Shown: one piece after another, positions 1-8,524 of the stretch | Layout: each line of letters begins with the position of its first letter | How positions within the stretch are numbered: the first letter of the stretch is position 1 | Assembly (NCBI GenBank): GCA_027604185.1 | Contig: JADGKB010000173.1 | Coordinates: 1-21,305 of the forward strand | Direction: 5' to 3' | Source: Boothiomyces macroporosus | Lineage: Eukaryota > Chytridiomycota > Chytridiomycetes > Rhizophydiales > Terramycetaceae | Length of the DNA: 21,305 bases | Translations under genes and position numbers: made by a program | Notes under the pieces: generated by a model | The model's input: only the letters and a program-made list of their open reading frames with translations | What the model was told of the DNA's origin: nothing | Databases searched by the model: none

Positions 1-1887
1 GAATACAAAAAGGCCCTCGCGTCAAATATCGTTGCAAACAATTTACCATTTACATATGCAGAGTGGGGTGAGACAAAGTATTTGCACACCTTTTTGAATA
101 ATGAAGTCAAAACATATACAGCAAACACTGTCAGAAATTATATTCTATCTTTAGTAGATTTGAAGATGCAAAAGGTTGTTGACTACTTTTCTCGTTTAGA
201 ATCCACTAGAATATCTCTCACAATTGATGGTTGGAAGAGCCGCAATAATATGGATTTTGCAGGAATAAGTGCACATTGGATTGATCCTAATTGGAAATAC
301 CACAGTACTTACATTGGATTCACATACTGCGACTTTAAAAAAACTGGGAAAAATATGGCACATTTACTCTCCAAATCAATTACAAATTTTGGATTAGAAA
401 ACAAAATAATGGGAATTACGTGTGATAATGCCTCGAATAACGACGTAATGTTAACACATCTGGAAATAGCTAGTTCAGAATGGTTATATCCTTTTCAAAC
501 CACATGGGGTCATATACGCTGTCAAGCTCATGTCATAAATTTGGTAGCTAAAGCATTTTTAAAATACTTTGACTCGCATATAAAAGGCAAAATAGATCCA
601 GCAGACGATAAAGAATATTTTCAACCAGACTTGGATACCCTCAATGAACAGGAGGTTTCAAGTGACTCGGAAACTTTGGAAGATTCAGATGACGATAGTG
701 AAGTAGACGATGGGGAAGAACACTTTCAACCTAGGCTTTCAAAGGAAGAGCTCCAAGAATCAAAAATACCAATCACCAAATTACGAAATATCATAAAAAA
801 AATCAGGAGAAGCACAGAAAAATTGAGTGAATTTAAACTATATGCCCAAAATTCAAGTAAAATTGTAGGAACAAACAAAATGTTGTTACCAGTGTATGAT
901 GTGCAAACACGATGGAATTCAACATACTACATGATTCAGCGTGCTTTAATTTTAAAGGATGCAATAACTAAAATGGGGATTGTATTTTCTATTAAAATTA
1001 CTGAAATTGATTGGGTCGTACTTGAAAGGTATTTTCTTGTTTAATTCCAGAATCAGCAAAATTTTAGTTATATTCGAAGCAGCATCAAAGGAGGTATGTG
1101 TATCAAACAGTCCCACGTTATCTTCATCATTATACACTTATGAAAAAGTTGAAGTTAAATTAAAGGAATCTAAACCTCCTCAATCGAGTAAATATCCATT
1201 CTCTAAATATTTGGATAATGCTATTGATGCTGCCATTTCAAAGCTGCAACTTTATAATGACAAAAGTGGAGTTATAGCTCAAATATGCACTTTACTTGAT
1301 CCAAGGCGAAATCTGACATTCTTCCGAAAATATTGGTTAGATGACGACATTAAAAATTTAAAAGATAGGTTTGTCGAACTAGTGGCAGTATACAATTACG
1401 TTCTTGAATTACGCGGCGTACTTTCTCGCACTAATTTTGACTGGTCTAGCGTAATTACTGACCGTCCAATATATCAAAGTGACCAATTTCAAGACTACCC
1501 TCCCATTGCACCAACTACTAAACCAAACAATATAGTGTCTCTGTTGGATAGTGATGACGAATCGCCAACGAACGATAAGCCGTTGTACCAATACGAAGTA
1601 GAAAGGTAATTATTCTTAATCTTGGATATCAGAAAGAATACTGCATAGGAAAGAGAGATATTGATCCTTTAGTTTTTTGGAAAAATATGGAGGAAAGTCA
1701 AACTTTTGTCCTTTTGCCTTTGATTGCTCGGGATATTTTTGCAGCACAACCATCGAGTGTTTGCGTAGAGAGATTTTTCAGCAATGCAGGTAATGTTGTT
1801 ACTGCAAACAGAGCTAGTCTTGGGGCAAAATCAATATCTGCTTTGCTGTTAATGAAAGACTGGATGAATAATCCAATATTCAAATAA
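1..1887 (+). CDS. hAT transposase, 5'-truncated by window edge, possibly frame-damaged
   Basis: The frame is open from base 1. It shows the hAT RNase H-like core: SLTIDGWKS (first catalytic Asp), ITCDNASNN (second Asp), the CxxH motif in IRCQAHVINLVA, and TRWNSTYYM. The C-terminal dimerisation region follows (DPLVFWKN, then SSVCVERFFSNAG and SISALLLMKDW). A 22-nt intron at 1029-1050 joins the first two open blocks as LER|ISK. The second junction, near 1600, is unclear. The C-terminal frame (AAA at 1633 onward) is reached by a 20-nt intron at 1582-1601, by a 35-nt intron at 1598-1632, or by a single-base frameshift near 1605. The obvious GT-AG pair 1606-1632 (27 nt) leaves the frame wrong. The copy may therefore be recently active or slightly degraded. 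An acidic insert lies at about residues 195-245 counted from base 1. Confidence 0.85.
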
Positions 1888-1973
1888 AGCTGTTATACTA
1901 ATAGTTGTTGATTATATGTTCTTTTTTAATGCAGAAATAATAATACAAATCATTTTCCCTTACATTAAGAAAT

Positions 1974-2070
1974 GGGCGGGCGAGGGCGGGCGAAGAAATT
2001 CTTGGGCGGGCTGGGCGAGGGCGACAGTCTCTCTGGGCGGGCGAGATGGGCTGGGCGAGGGCGACTGCGA
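1974..2070. repeat. G-rich subterminal repeat tract of the hAT element
   Basis: The tract holds repeated GGGCGGGCG and GGGCTGGGCGAGGGCGAC units. The second unit is present twice, exactly, at 2008-2025 and 2048-2065. Many closely spaced GGG runs on the + strand could form G-quadruplexes. Subterminal repeats that bind transposase are known in hAT elements, so assigning this tract to the element is reasonable inference. I found no similar G-rich sequence elsewhere in the window. Confidence 0.65.
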
Positions 2071-2166
2071 CCCCTAATGATGACTCAGAAGTCAATGCGA
2101 CAGAAAATAATTAAACTTTTGCACTTTGTGAATGATATATTGTAAAAAGGTGTTTTGAATAATTTC

Positions 2167-2608
2167 CTACTTGAGCTTTGGGAATTTGAGACTCCATCCT
2201 CTCCTTTGGAAGATTCTAGCTACAGTTGGGGTAAATAAAGCTGTTATTCCTACCCTCACTGGTAAAATTACAGTGTGTATCACCCATGTTGCTCCCAATA
2301 TAGTAGTCCAATCAGCCTTTCCATGTGTATCAAAGTCTATATTATCCTGATCAGCGAAAACATAATGTCGCACTTTGTTGATTTCCTTAGTTAAAGGTGC
2401 CAAGTCAATTCCAAAAGAAAGTAAAGCCAGCCTTGATTAATACTTCTTACCATGTCGTGCAAGACACTGCGGATACCATTGAATAAGTTATAAATGTTGC
2501 TGGCCCATATTTCTTTGCAATTTCCTTTACTGAAAAGCTATAATTGGCATGTTTGGGGAGGTGCAGTTTAGAAAGCAGTGGTAAATGAAATGGTCTGTAG
2601 CGAAACAT
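2167..2608 (-). CDS. DUF1279 / FAM210-like mitochondrial membrane protein
   Basis: Two exons (2451-2608 and 2167-2431) joined by a 19-nt intron at 2432-2450 give 140 aa. The N-terminus (MFRYRPFHLPLLSKLH) is basic and hydrophobic, like a mitochondrial presequence. Then come KEIAKKYGPATFITYSMVSA and GIDLAPL, the typical start of DUF1279 (KYG followed by a membrane segment and GIDL), and a second hydrophobic segment with LPVRVGITALFTPTVARIF followed by RRG. Human FAM210A/B and yeast NAT2 carry this domain. FAM210A is linked to mitochondrial translation, but a general role is not established and I do not assign one. The start ATG overlaps the stop of a 41-codon upstream ORF (TGATG at 2606-2610). 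Without the intron the domain is split in two frames, so the 19-nt intron is well supported. Confidence 0.85.
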
Positions 2609-2733
2609 CAAAGTATATCAAGGCACGTTTCGTTTTTCTCTACCTTTGGTTGAAAATTAACGCCTAAACTCTCATCCTTTGTACGGCAGACGTGAAAACT
2701 AATATCCACTTGATTGGACTCTTTACTCTTCAT
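2608..2733 (-). other. Upstream ORF, 41 codons, overlapping the FAM210-like start
   Basis: This ORF starts at ATG 2733-2731 and stops at TGA 2610-2608, whose last base is the first base of the downstream ATG (TGATG). The peptide starts MKSKESNQVDISFHVCRTK and ends NETCLDIL. I do not recognise it. The one-base stop/start overlap would suit termination-reinitiation, making it either a regulatory uORF or a small protein on a two-cistron message. It may equally be chance, since no transcript start can be seen. It also reaches towards the divergent zinc-finger gene, whose start is at 2757. Confidence 0.3.
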
Positions 2734-2756
2734 GTTTTATTTTGAATTGTGGAATC

Positions 2757-3065
2757 ATGGTAGGAAAAGTTGTGTTTGGCACTTGTGATCAAATTATAAT
2801 TCCGAACATCTTTTCCAAGCCTTTGAATACAGCGATGACATCCTCATATGGCAAAAGACAGTTCACTTGCCGATTCAAGGACTGCAAGGAGTATTTTACC
2901 GACTCAATTTCTCTTGACATTCATCAAAAGTGTCATATAGTCGATGGGCAATACAATGCAATTTTTAGTGGAGGCAGATATTATTGCATAAACGAAGGCT
3001 GCACTTACTCTGCTGATGAATTAGTAGACATGAGCATGCATAAAATAACACATATCCACCAATAA
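2757..3065 (+). CDS. Small C2H2 zinc-finger protein, two fingers
   Basis: A single-exon ORF of 102 aa from the first in-frame ATG (2757); an open stretch runs further upstream but without an ATG. Two C2H2 fingers are visible: F-T-C-x4-C-x12-H-x3-H (about residues 36-58) and Y-C-x4-C-x12-H-x3-H (about 76-97), each with the long C-x4-C knuckle. The finger linker is longer than in classical tandem fingers, so they may act separately. Nucleic-acid binding is the family expectation; the target is unknown. Its TAA stop is part of an AATAAA signal at 3061-3066. The stop of convergent RFC1 lies only 11 bp away. Confidence 0.7.
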   Translation: MVGKVVFGTCDQIIIPNIFSKPLNTAMTSSYGKRQFTCRFKDCKEYFTDSISLDIHQKCHIVDGQYNAIFSGGRYYCINEGCTYSADELVDMSMHKITHIHQ

Positions 3066-3079
3066 ACTATTTTTATTCA
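3061..3079. terminator. Overlapping convergent stop codons and poly(A) signals
   Basis: On the + strand AATAAA (3061-3066) contains the zinc-finger gene's TAA stop. On the - strand AATAAA (3077-3072) starts on the last base of the RFC1 TGA stop. Both messages must be cleaved inside the neighbouring gene's 3' end. Confidence 0.6.
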
Positions 3080-5943
3080 CTTGGAATTCTTTTGTTTTCC
3101 TTTGGATGAAGAAGATTTCGCACTGGCTTTTGCTGGTTTCCCTTTTTTGACAGTCTGTACTGGCTTATCTTCCTCTTCTTCCTCCTCCTCTTCCACCGGT
3201 TCATCTTCAAGAACAACATCTTCTAAATCAGGAACATCCATAGATGCAGAGGCACGCGAGGCTTTCACCTCTGAAGAAAATGGTGTTGGGTGACTGGTTT
3301 TGTTGTATCTAAATTAATATCTGAATACGTTCTGGTAAATGCAGACTTGGTTTTTGATGGAATACCGCTTGGGTATGACTGATACCCTAATTCCATTACA
3401 GAGTCGAAATCATCTTTGTTCAAATAATAACTGTCCATCAGATTTATAACATCTGATATACCATCTTCACTATCAGCCATTGGTTTGGTCAACTTCTTTG
3501 CAAGCAAAGGTAAATAAGACAGACGCAATTCATTCTTGTCTGCAGAGGTGTGCAATCGCGTGTGGAGTTGCAATTCACGCAACAGTCTATTTCCTTTGCC
3601 TTGCTTCGAGTTTTGCCCTAACCAAGATGGGAACTGAATCATTCCTTTCAGTTGACCATGAGCAAAGAAGCAAGGACGAATAGTAGAAATGACACCATGA
3701 ATAGGTAAAAGGGACCAAGAGTTTTCTTTTCTTTGGCTACTATCTAAAATATCTCCCAAAGAAATAGAGTCCGCCGCCTGTGCCATTAAATTCATTACTT
3801 GGTGGTTCATTTGTTTACCAACAGCACCCGACTCTCGAGCAAGTTGAGAGTTGCAATGCAAATAGTTTTCCTAAATCAAATGGCTATTACTTGGACCATC
3901 AATGGTATGAGTGAAAAGTCTTGAAAGTATAAATCTATTTTGTCATTGAAAGAAGTAGATCTAAATGAATGTTGGGTGAATAGACGTGAAGTAATGTCGA
4001 ATGGAGAAAGTGACACATTCTTTGTGACAGAATTAGAGCTAGGTTAACTGCCAAATACATATTCTTGGAGTCGTCAAACGATAAATTGTTGTGAGACAAC
4101 CTGTAAGTGGACAAAATATTCAAAATCTGGCGAATATCTCCTGAAGTGGACGCCACTAATTCTGCAATAGCATTTGGCTCCAGTGTCAGTCCCTCCTTTT
4201 GAGCAATTGTTTTCAATCTTGCTTCAACCTGCTGTGCTGTAGCTCTATGGTTAATTAACGACACCTTCTAAATCTTAAATCCAAAGTGTAATTTGCAAGT
4301 GATCTAATTTTTGGTGACGAGCGATCATTACAGATACAAATAATAGGAACATGGCTCTTTTTGATAATTTGGATAATTTCAGCTATTCCACCACGGTCTC
4401 CACTAGACATACCATCTACTTCACTATTTATCAAAATATAATTACTCCATGATGATTATCTTTTTGCCCTTGGATTGGGGTTTACCACTGAAATAGTCCT
4501 TGACAGTTCCCGACAATGTTGCTTCTCTAACCAAGTCGTCTAATGTTTTCTTGCTTCTAGAATCACTAGCATTGAATTCAAGGACATCAACATTTTCAAA
4601 CTTTGCAACTAAATGCGCTGCTGTTGTTTTACCAATACCAGGAGGTCCAGAAAGTAAAGCAGCCCTATATTGTGTGACAGAGTCTTTGTTGCCTTTTGGA
4701 AAGCCTGCTTTTCTGTTCTTATCCCTACACTCAATATGATGTTACCATTCTCTAACCCATAAAGCTAATTTTTCAATCAAAGTTTTGTTTGCTATCACTT
4801 CGCTGTAGTTTTGGGGTTTATATTTATCTGTCCAGAGTTGGTCTGATGATTTGGGCTTTGTGAATGGAATGGTAGCAGCAATTGGGGCTTTTCCTTTATC
4901 TTTTGCTGGTTTCTTTGAACCAGCTGTTGGTGCAGTGGTAGTTTTAGAGTCTGATTTGGCAGATGCGTTTGTGTTTGCTGACCCAGTTCCAAATGAATTG
5001 ATGAAATCATAAAACTCATCCTCATTAAGGGTTTTCAATTTCAAGTCTGCAATCTTTTCCATCTTTTTTGGTCCAGGATCTTGTCCAACTACCACATAAG
5101 AGGTTTTCTTGCTAGGCGCTGTTGTAACTTTTCTATATTATATCGGTTTGTACCCTCCGTATCTTTTGATGATATCCGTAGAATCTTCTCTGGATAGTGA
5201 AGCCAAATCCCCCGTGAATACAAACGTCAATCCAGCCAAGCAATTTGGGGAGCCAATTGGTGGCGGTCTTTGAACAATAGCTTGTGCATGGACGGCTTTC
5301 CTGGCTGCATATTCATGATAACTGCTTTAAAAAGTAAGTACTTGAACTTCTTGGGCTGTTCATCCTTTGGTTGTTCTTTGACAGGAGACTTTTTCGTGTC
5401 TGCTACCACCACAAACTTAGTTGGCTTTTCTTCAACATCATCCGCTTTTCTCTTTGCTGGTGATGCCTTTGGAACTGGTTTGACTTTTTCAACTTTTTTC
5501 TCAATTTTAGTCTTGCTAGCTGGCGCCTTATCTTCTGGAATGAAATTCTCTTTACTCTTCTCATTCCTTTCGACTTCATCCAACAATTTTAGTGCTGCTT
5601 GATCGAATTCGTCCTCGTTGCTTGCGTTTTGATTCTTTTTTGTAATGGATTTCTCTGACTGTGCAACTGGCTTGTTGAAGAAGCTCGACGGATCGACTAA
5701 TTTCTTTCTAATATAAGAGCTGCTTACGGTTGAGTATCAAAGGCGTCTGGTAGCTTTCTCTTTCCTGCTACTTGTTTAGGTTTCTCTTCCGGTTCATCAT
5801 CAGAGTCTACGATTACGACCGATCGCTGTTCCTTCTTTGCGGATGCTAGCATTAGAAATGATGTACATTTAGGCTGTAATTTAAACGTCGAACTACCTTG
5901 AAAAAATCACGAATGTCCTTCTATTGTTAGGGGAGATTACCAT
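3077..5943 (-). CDS. RFC1: Replication factor C subunit 1 (clamp-loader large subunit)
   Basis: Splicing 13 coding exons gives 2619 nt, 872 aa, close to yeast Rfc1 (about 860). Order: PIP-like KDIRDFF at residues 3-9; acidic/basic linker; BRCT domain (about 190-270, with RYGGKVTT); LWTDKYKP (about 328-335); Walker A GPPGIGKTT (384-392); Walker B IIIMDEVD (447-454); sensor region DIRQILN; RFC1 C-terminal domain (SWSLLP, FPSWLGQN, AFTRTYNKT); charged lysine-rich tail. RFC1 with RFC2-5 loads PCNA at primer ends. Introns: 5921-5940, 5874-5896, 5846-5866, 5708-5727, 5322-5341, 5133-5153, 4725-4745, 4424-4445, 4245-4264, 4039-4058, 3871-3890, 3309-3328, all 20-23 nt. The start is fixed by homology: ATG 5943-5941 is followed at once by an intron, and the next exons are 24 and 7 nt. 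Confidence 0.96.
5846..5943 (-). other. RFC1: RFC1 5' micro-exon cluster
   Basis: The first 98 bp of the gene hold only 34 coding bases. They are ATG (5943-5941), an intron of 20 nt, exon 2 of 24 nt (5897-5920), an intron of 23 nt, exon 3 of 7 nt (5867-5873), and an intron of 21 nt (5846-5866). Joined, they read MKDIRDFFKPKS, the conserved N-terminal PCNA-binding motif of RFC1 (human begins MDIRKFF). No other arrangement I tried restores this motif. Confidence 0.85.
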
Positions 5944-6050
5944 TCAAGATTCGGACTTTTTTGGGAAACCAAGGTGGGCGACGAGTACGAAATCTGATCC
6001 ATACTTGGAGATGCGATGGATAATCGTGAATGCATGGTCAGTTTATTAAT

Positions 6051-7131
6051 TCACACAAGTTTTTCTTTTTCTAATGCCAACATTACCGCTTCCTCTACGT
6101 CATGAACAAGGTATTTTGCATCATGATCATGGCCATGAGATTCATCCCAAACGCCAGTTCTGACGAGGATAGATTCCCACCCATGGTCATTGGCTCCCTT
6201 GATATCAGAAGCAGGATTATCTAACTTAGAAACACTGTACCACCAATCGCATAAACAGTCCGTTGAACATGAGTATGTTCTGGCCACATTTCATCGGATA
6301 TATTGTCCAGCAGATCCTCTGCATACCTATGTTAATCAAAATTACCGATAAGTTTCTGCTTCAGGTTTACCAAAGCGGGTGTATTCAAGTTGATTTCCAG
6401 TAAGCCTTTTGTAAACTGCTTCTAGAGATATCCTAAATGCACCTTGCGCAAATCTAGTAAGTGGGTAGTCGTTGCTCCATACAAAATCAGAATTGCTGAA
6501 ATAAAGCGGAACACTAATTAATACGCAATTACCTTTGTTTACTTGGCTCATTTGTAAGTGTGCCCAACTTGCCTTGATTGGACCGAAGTAAATCACACAT
6601 GATCTGCATATCCTGCTGTTAGATTTGACACACCTTTCCCCAATCCCAAGAATCATAAAACATCATTATGGCTGCTATTTGCAAATTCTCCAAATTCAAA
6701 TCAGTACGACGATTTGATGGGGGATTCTTGAACGGCCAAACTGTATGGTTCCATTCATAAATATCATCGGTGGTAACGACATGCTTGAATCCATAAGATA
6801 ATGCAACTTCTCTGCAAGTGTCTTTTCCAACAATTAACACTGGTTTGTCCCCGTATTTTGAAGCCAGCCGCTGCATAGGAGAATGCGATAATACAATTTG
6901 CTTTGGATTGAGTGGGAGGTTGAATTTTGACGATAATTCAGCCGCTTTCCTGGCTTCTGTCACTCCTCCCCCATTGGTCAACAATATGAATGGGCATTTC
7001 TTTTCCTGTAATAATTTGAGCATTTTAACACCCTGCGGAAGTACTTTTGCCCCTCTTATTAGTACACCATCAATATCAAAGGCAAATCCTAATTGTGCTG
7101 GGTGCGACAAATAGCGCTTGAAAATCAACAT
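6051..7131 (-). CDS. HAD-superfamily hydrolase, HDHD5/CECR5 (TIGR01456) type
   Basis: Five exons (6634-7131, 6533-6612, 6346-6513, 6241-6326, 6051-6220) give 333 aa. HAD motif I is FDIDGVL (D19, D21). Motif II lies in ILLTNGGG. The substrate-side cap contains YTRFGKP. Motif IV is AIGDNPASDIKGAN (D278, D283), completed only when the 20-nt intron 6221-6240 is removed. Other introns are 6613-6633 (21 nt), 6514-6532 (19) and 6327-6345 (19). The first residues (MLIFKRYLSHP) resemble a short mitochondrial presequence; the human relative HDHD5 is reported as mitochondrial. The substrate is unknown. The start lies only 23 bp from the divergent IFT57 start. An AATAAA (6047-6042) follows the stop after 3 bp. 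Confidence 0.93.
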
Positions 7132-7154
7132 GAAAAAATCGCGTAAAATTAAAA
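7132..7154. promoter_or_regulatory. 23-bp divergent intergenic region, HAD gene / IFT57
   Basis: All the DNA between two opposed start codons is 23 bp, AT-rich, with no TATA box. Both promoters must extend into the neighbouring coding sequence, or both messages have almost no 5' leader. The HAD start is firm because motif I follows at residue 19. The IFT57 start could instead be Met8, which would widen the gap by 21 bp. Confidence 0.6.
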
Positions 7155-8478
7155 ATGTCTACGAAAGGAAGTGAGATGGGGTCATTAGAGCAACTATCTA
7201 GCGGAGGAAGATCTTCCAGCAGAGGAACATTATCTTCCACCGCAGCTTCGATGGATGAAATTTTGGATAAACTGAAATGTCTAAATTATCAAAAAGAATT
7301 TTGTATTCCAAAGTACAATTCGTTAACGCTAGCAATATTCCACCAATACACAGATTTTACTTTTCGTATCCAGATACAAACCCTAATGAGCAGTTTTACA
7401 CCTTTGTTCTGTTATTTACTTGGTTTATGAAGATTGTCAATGTTCCATTTGACAAGCCAGGCCAATTCGACGACCCAAATGCCACTTGCGCGAATATAGG
7501 TTTATATTATTAATACAGCTGCGGAATTGAAGAAACTAGGGATTCCATTTGAATACGGACCTCAAAAACTAAAACAAGCCTATGGAGATGCATGTCTGTA
7601 CGTATTGCAAAGTTTGGCAGATATCGCATTGATACAGCGAAAAATTACATTCCAGCAGCCAATTCATAAGGTTGACGAGTAATCTATTTCTGAAGTAGCT
7701 ACCCGGAAGAAGCTGAAGTAGACTATGACGCAGAAGTTACAACAGAGACGGTAGAAGAGGTAGAAGCAAACCAGGAAGAAGATGAAAACTTTTTAGAGAC
7801 TCAAATATCTAGAAAGCAAGAAGTACAGCCACAACAAGCTCCAAAGACTGATCCCGCAGAATGGAGATTGGAAGTTGAACGAGTTACTCCACTTTTAAAA
7901 GTGGTGATTCCCAACGACAACAAGGACTGGAGACTGCACCTACAGCAAATGGAGCACCATCAAAAGAACATTCAAGAAACTAAAATTGAAACACACGCGC
8001 AATTGACCAAACTCCATGCCGAAATCGAGCAAAGTTTGGAAAAGATTGCTAGCAGGGAAAAGTACATTAATTCACAATTCGAATCTCAAGTAACAGTATT
8101 TAACACAGATTGAACAGTATAAACGAATACAAGACCAAGCGTCGGAATCTAAGCAAAAACACTCAGTAGCATCGACTAATGTCACTGAATTGACCAATGA
8201 ACTGTCTAGAATATCAGAGGATCTGGATTCAGTCAAAGTACTCTATGTTAATGTTAGTCTAGAATGGACGAACTCGGAAGTGGAATGACAGATTCAAAGC
8301 CATTGATTGCAATTAAGCAAGGATCCACCAAACTAAAGGTAATTGGGATTAATTTTAGGCTGAAATTAAGCAAATGGATTTGAGAATTGGCGTAATTCAA
8401 AATACTCTGTTGAACGCGAAACTAAAGAATAAGGGCAACAGCAATGATTTTTCTGTACAAGTATTGTCCTTTTACTAG
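7155..8478 (+). CDS. IFT57: Intraflagellar transport protein 57
   Basis: Seven exons give 401 aa. The N-terminal calponin-homology-like domain shows LDKLKCLNYQKEF, RFYFSYPDTNPNEQFYTF and FDDPNATCANI, which match IFT57. Then come an acidic linker (about 165-200), TDPAEWRLEVERVTPLLKV, and a long coiled coil ending KQGSTKLKAEIKQMDLRIG, all in family order. IFT57 is a peripheral IFT-B subunit that helps kinesin-driven anterograde transport into the flagellum. Introns: 7313-7332, 7500-7518, 7679-7698, 8090-8108, 8238-8257, 8339-8358 (19-20 nt). The gene implies a flagellated life stage. The last codons are ambiguous: translation may stop at TAG 8476-8478, or an 18-nt GT-AG unit (8461-8478) may be removed so that TAA 8479-8481 is used. 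AATAAA follows at 8481. Confidence 0.95.
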
Positions 8479-8524
8479 TAAATAAAGCTCCAATCTATTG
8501 ATTCAGACTAGATTCAATTTATTA
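8476..8524. terminator. Convergent 3' ends of IFT57 and mitochondrial PheRS
   Basis: Stops are 43 bp apart. The + strand AATAAA is at 8481-8486, just after the IFT57 stop. The - strand AATAAA (8523-8518) overlaps the PheRS TAA stop (8524-8522). Confidence 0.55.

Larger units (their letters stand above)
1..2076 (+). mobile_element. hAT-family DNA transposon, 3' portion (5' end outside window)
   Basis: The window opens inside a hAT transposase reading frame. After its stop (1887) about 85 bp of AT-rich sequence precede a G-rich stretch (about 1974-2070) of GGGCGGGC and GGGCGAGGGCGA motifs, including an exact 18-bp direct repeat at 2008-2025 and 2048-2065. The stretch closes with CGACCCCTA at 2068-2076. 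Read from the other strand this is TAGGGGTCG, the form of a hAT terminal inverted repeat (hAT ends commonly begin C/TAGGG). The 8 bp that follow, ATGATGAC (2077-2084), would be the target-site duplication, but the left end is not in the window so neither the TIR nor the duplication can be matched. The G-rich tail contrasts sharply with the AT-rich host. Confidence 0.8.

Noticed and set aside
1974..2070. GGGCGGGC repeats as a CpG-island-like promoter or minisatellite of the host
   Set aside because: The position between the transposase stop and the candidate TIR explains it better as the element's subterminal region.
2081..2087. TGACTCA, a perfect GCN4/AP-1 site just past the hAT end
   Set aside because: It lies at the transposon border, partly inside the presumed target duplication, and over 500 bp from the nearest gene start. 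A single 7-mer is expected by chance.
3081..3293. Serine-rich + strand ORF
   Set aside because: It is antisense to the acidic and lysine-rich C-terminus of RFC1; the Ser run is the complement of the Glu run.
5270..5602. 110-codon + strand ORF
   Set aside because: Antisense of the RFC1 N-terminal linker; no homology and no independent signals.
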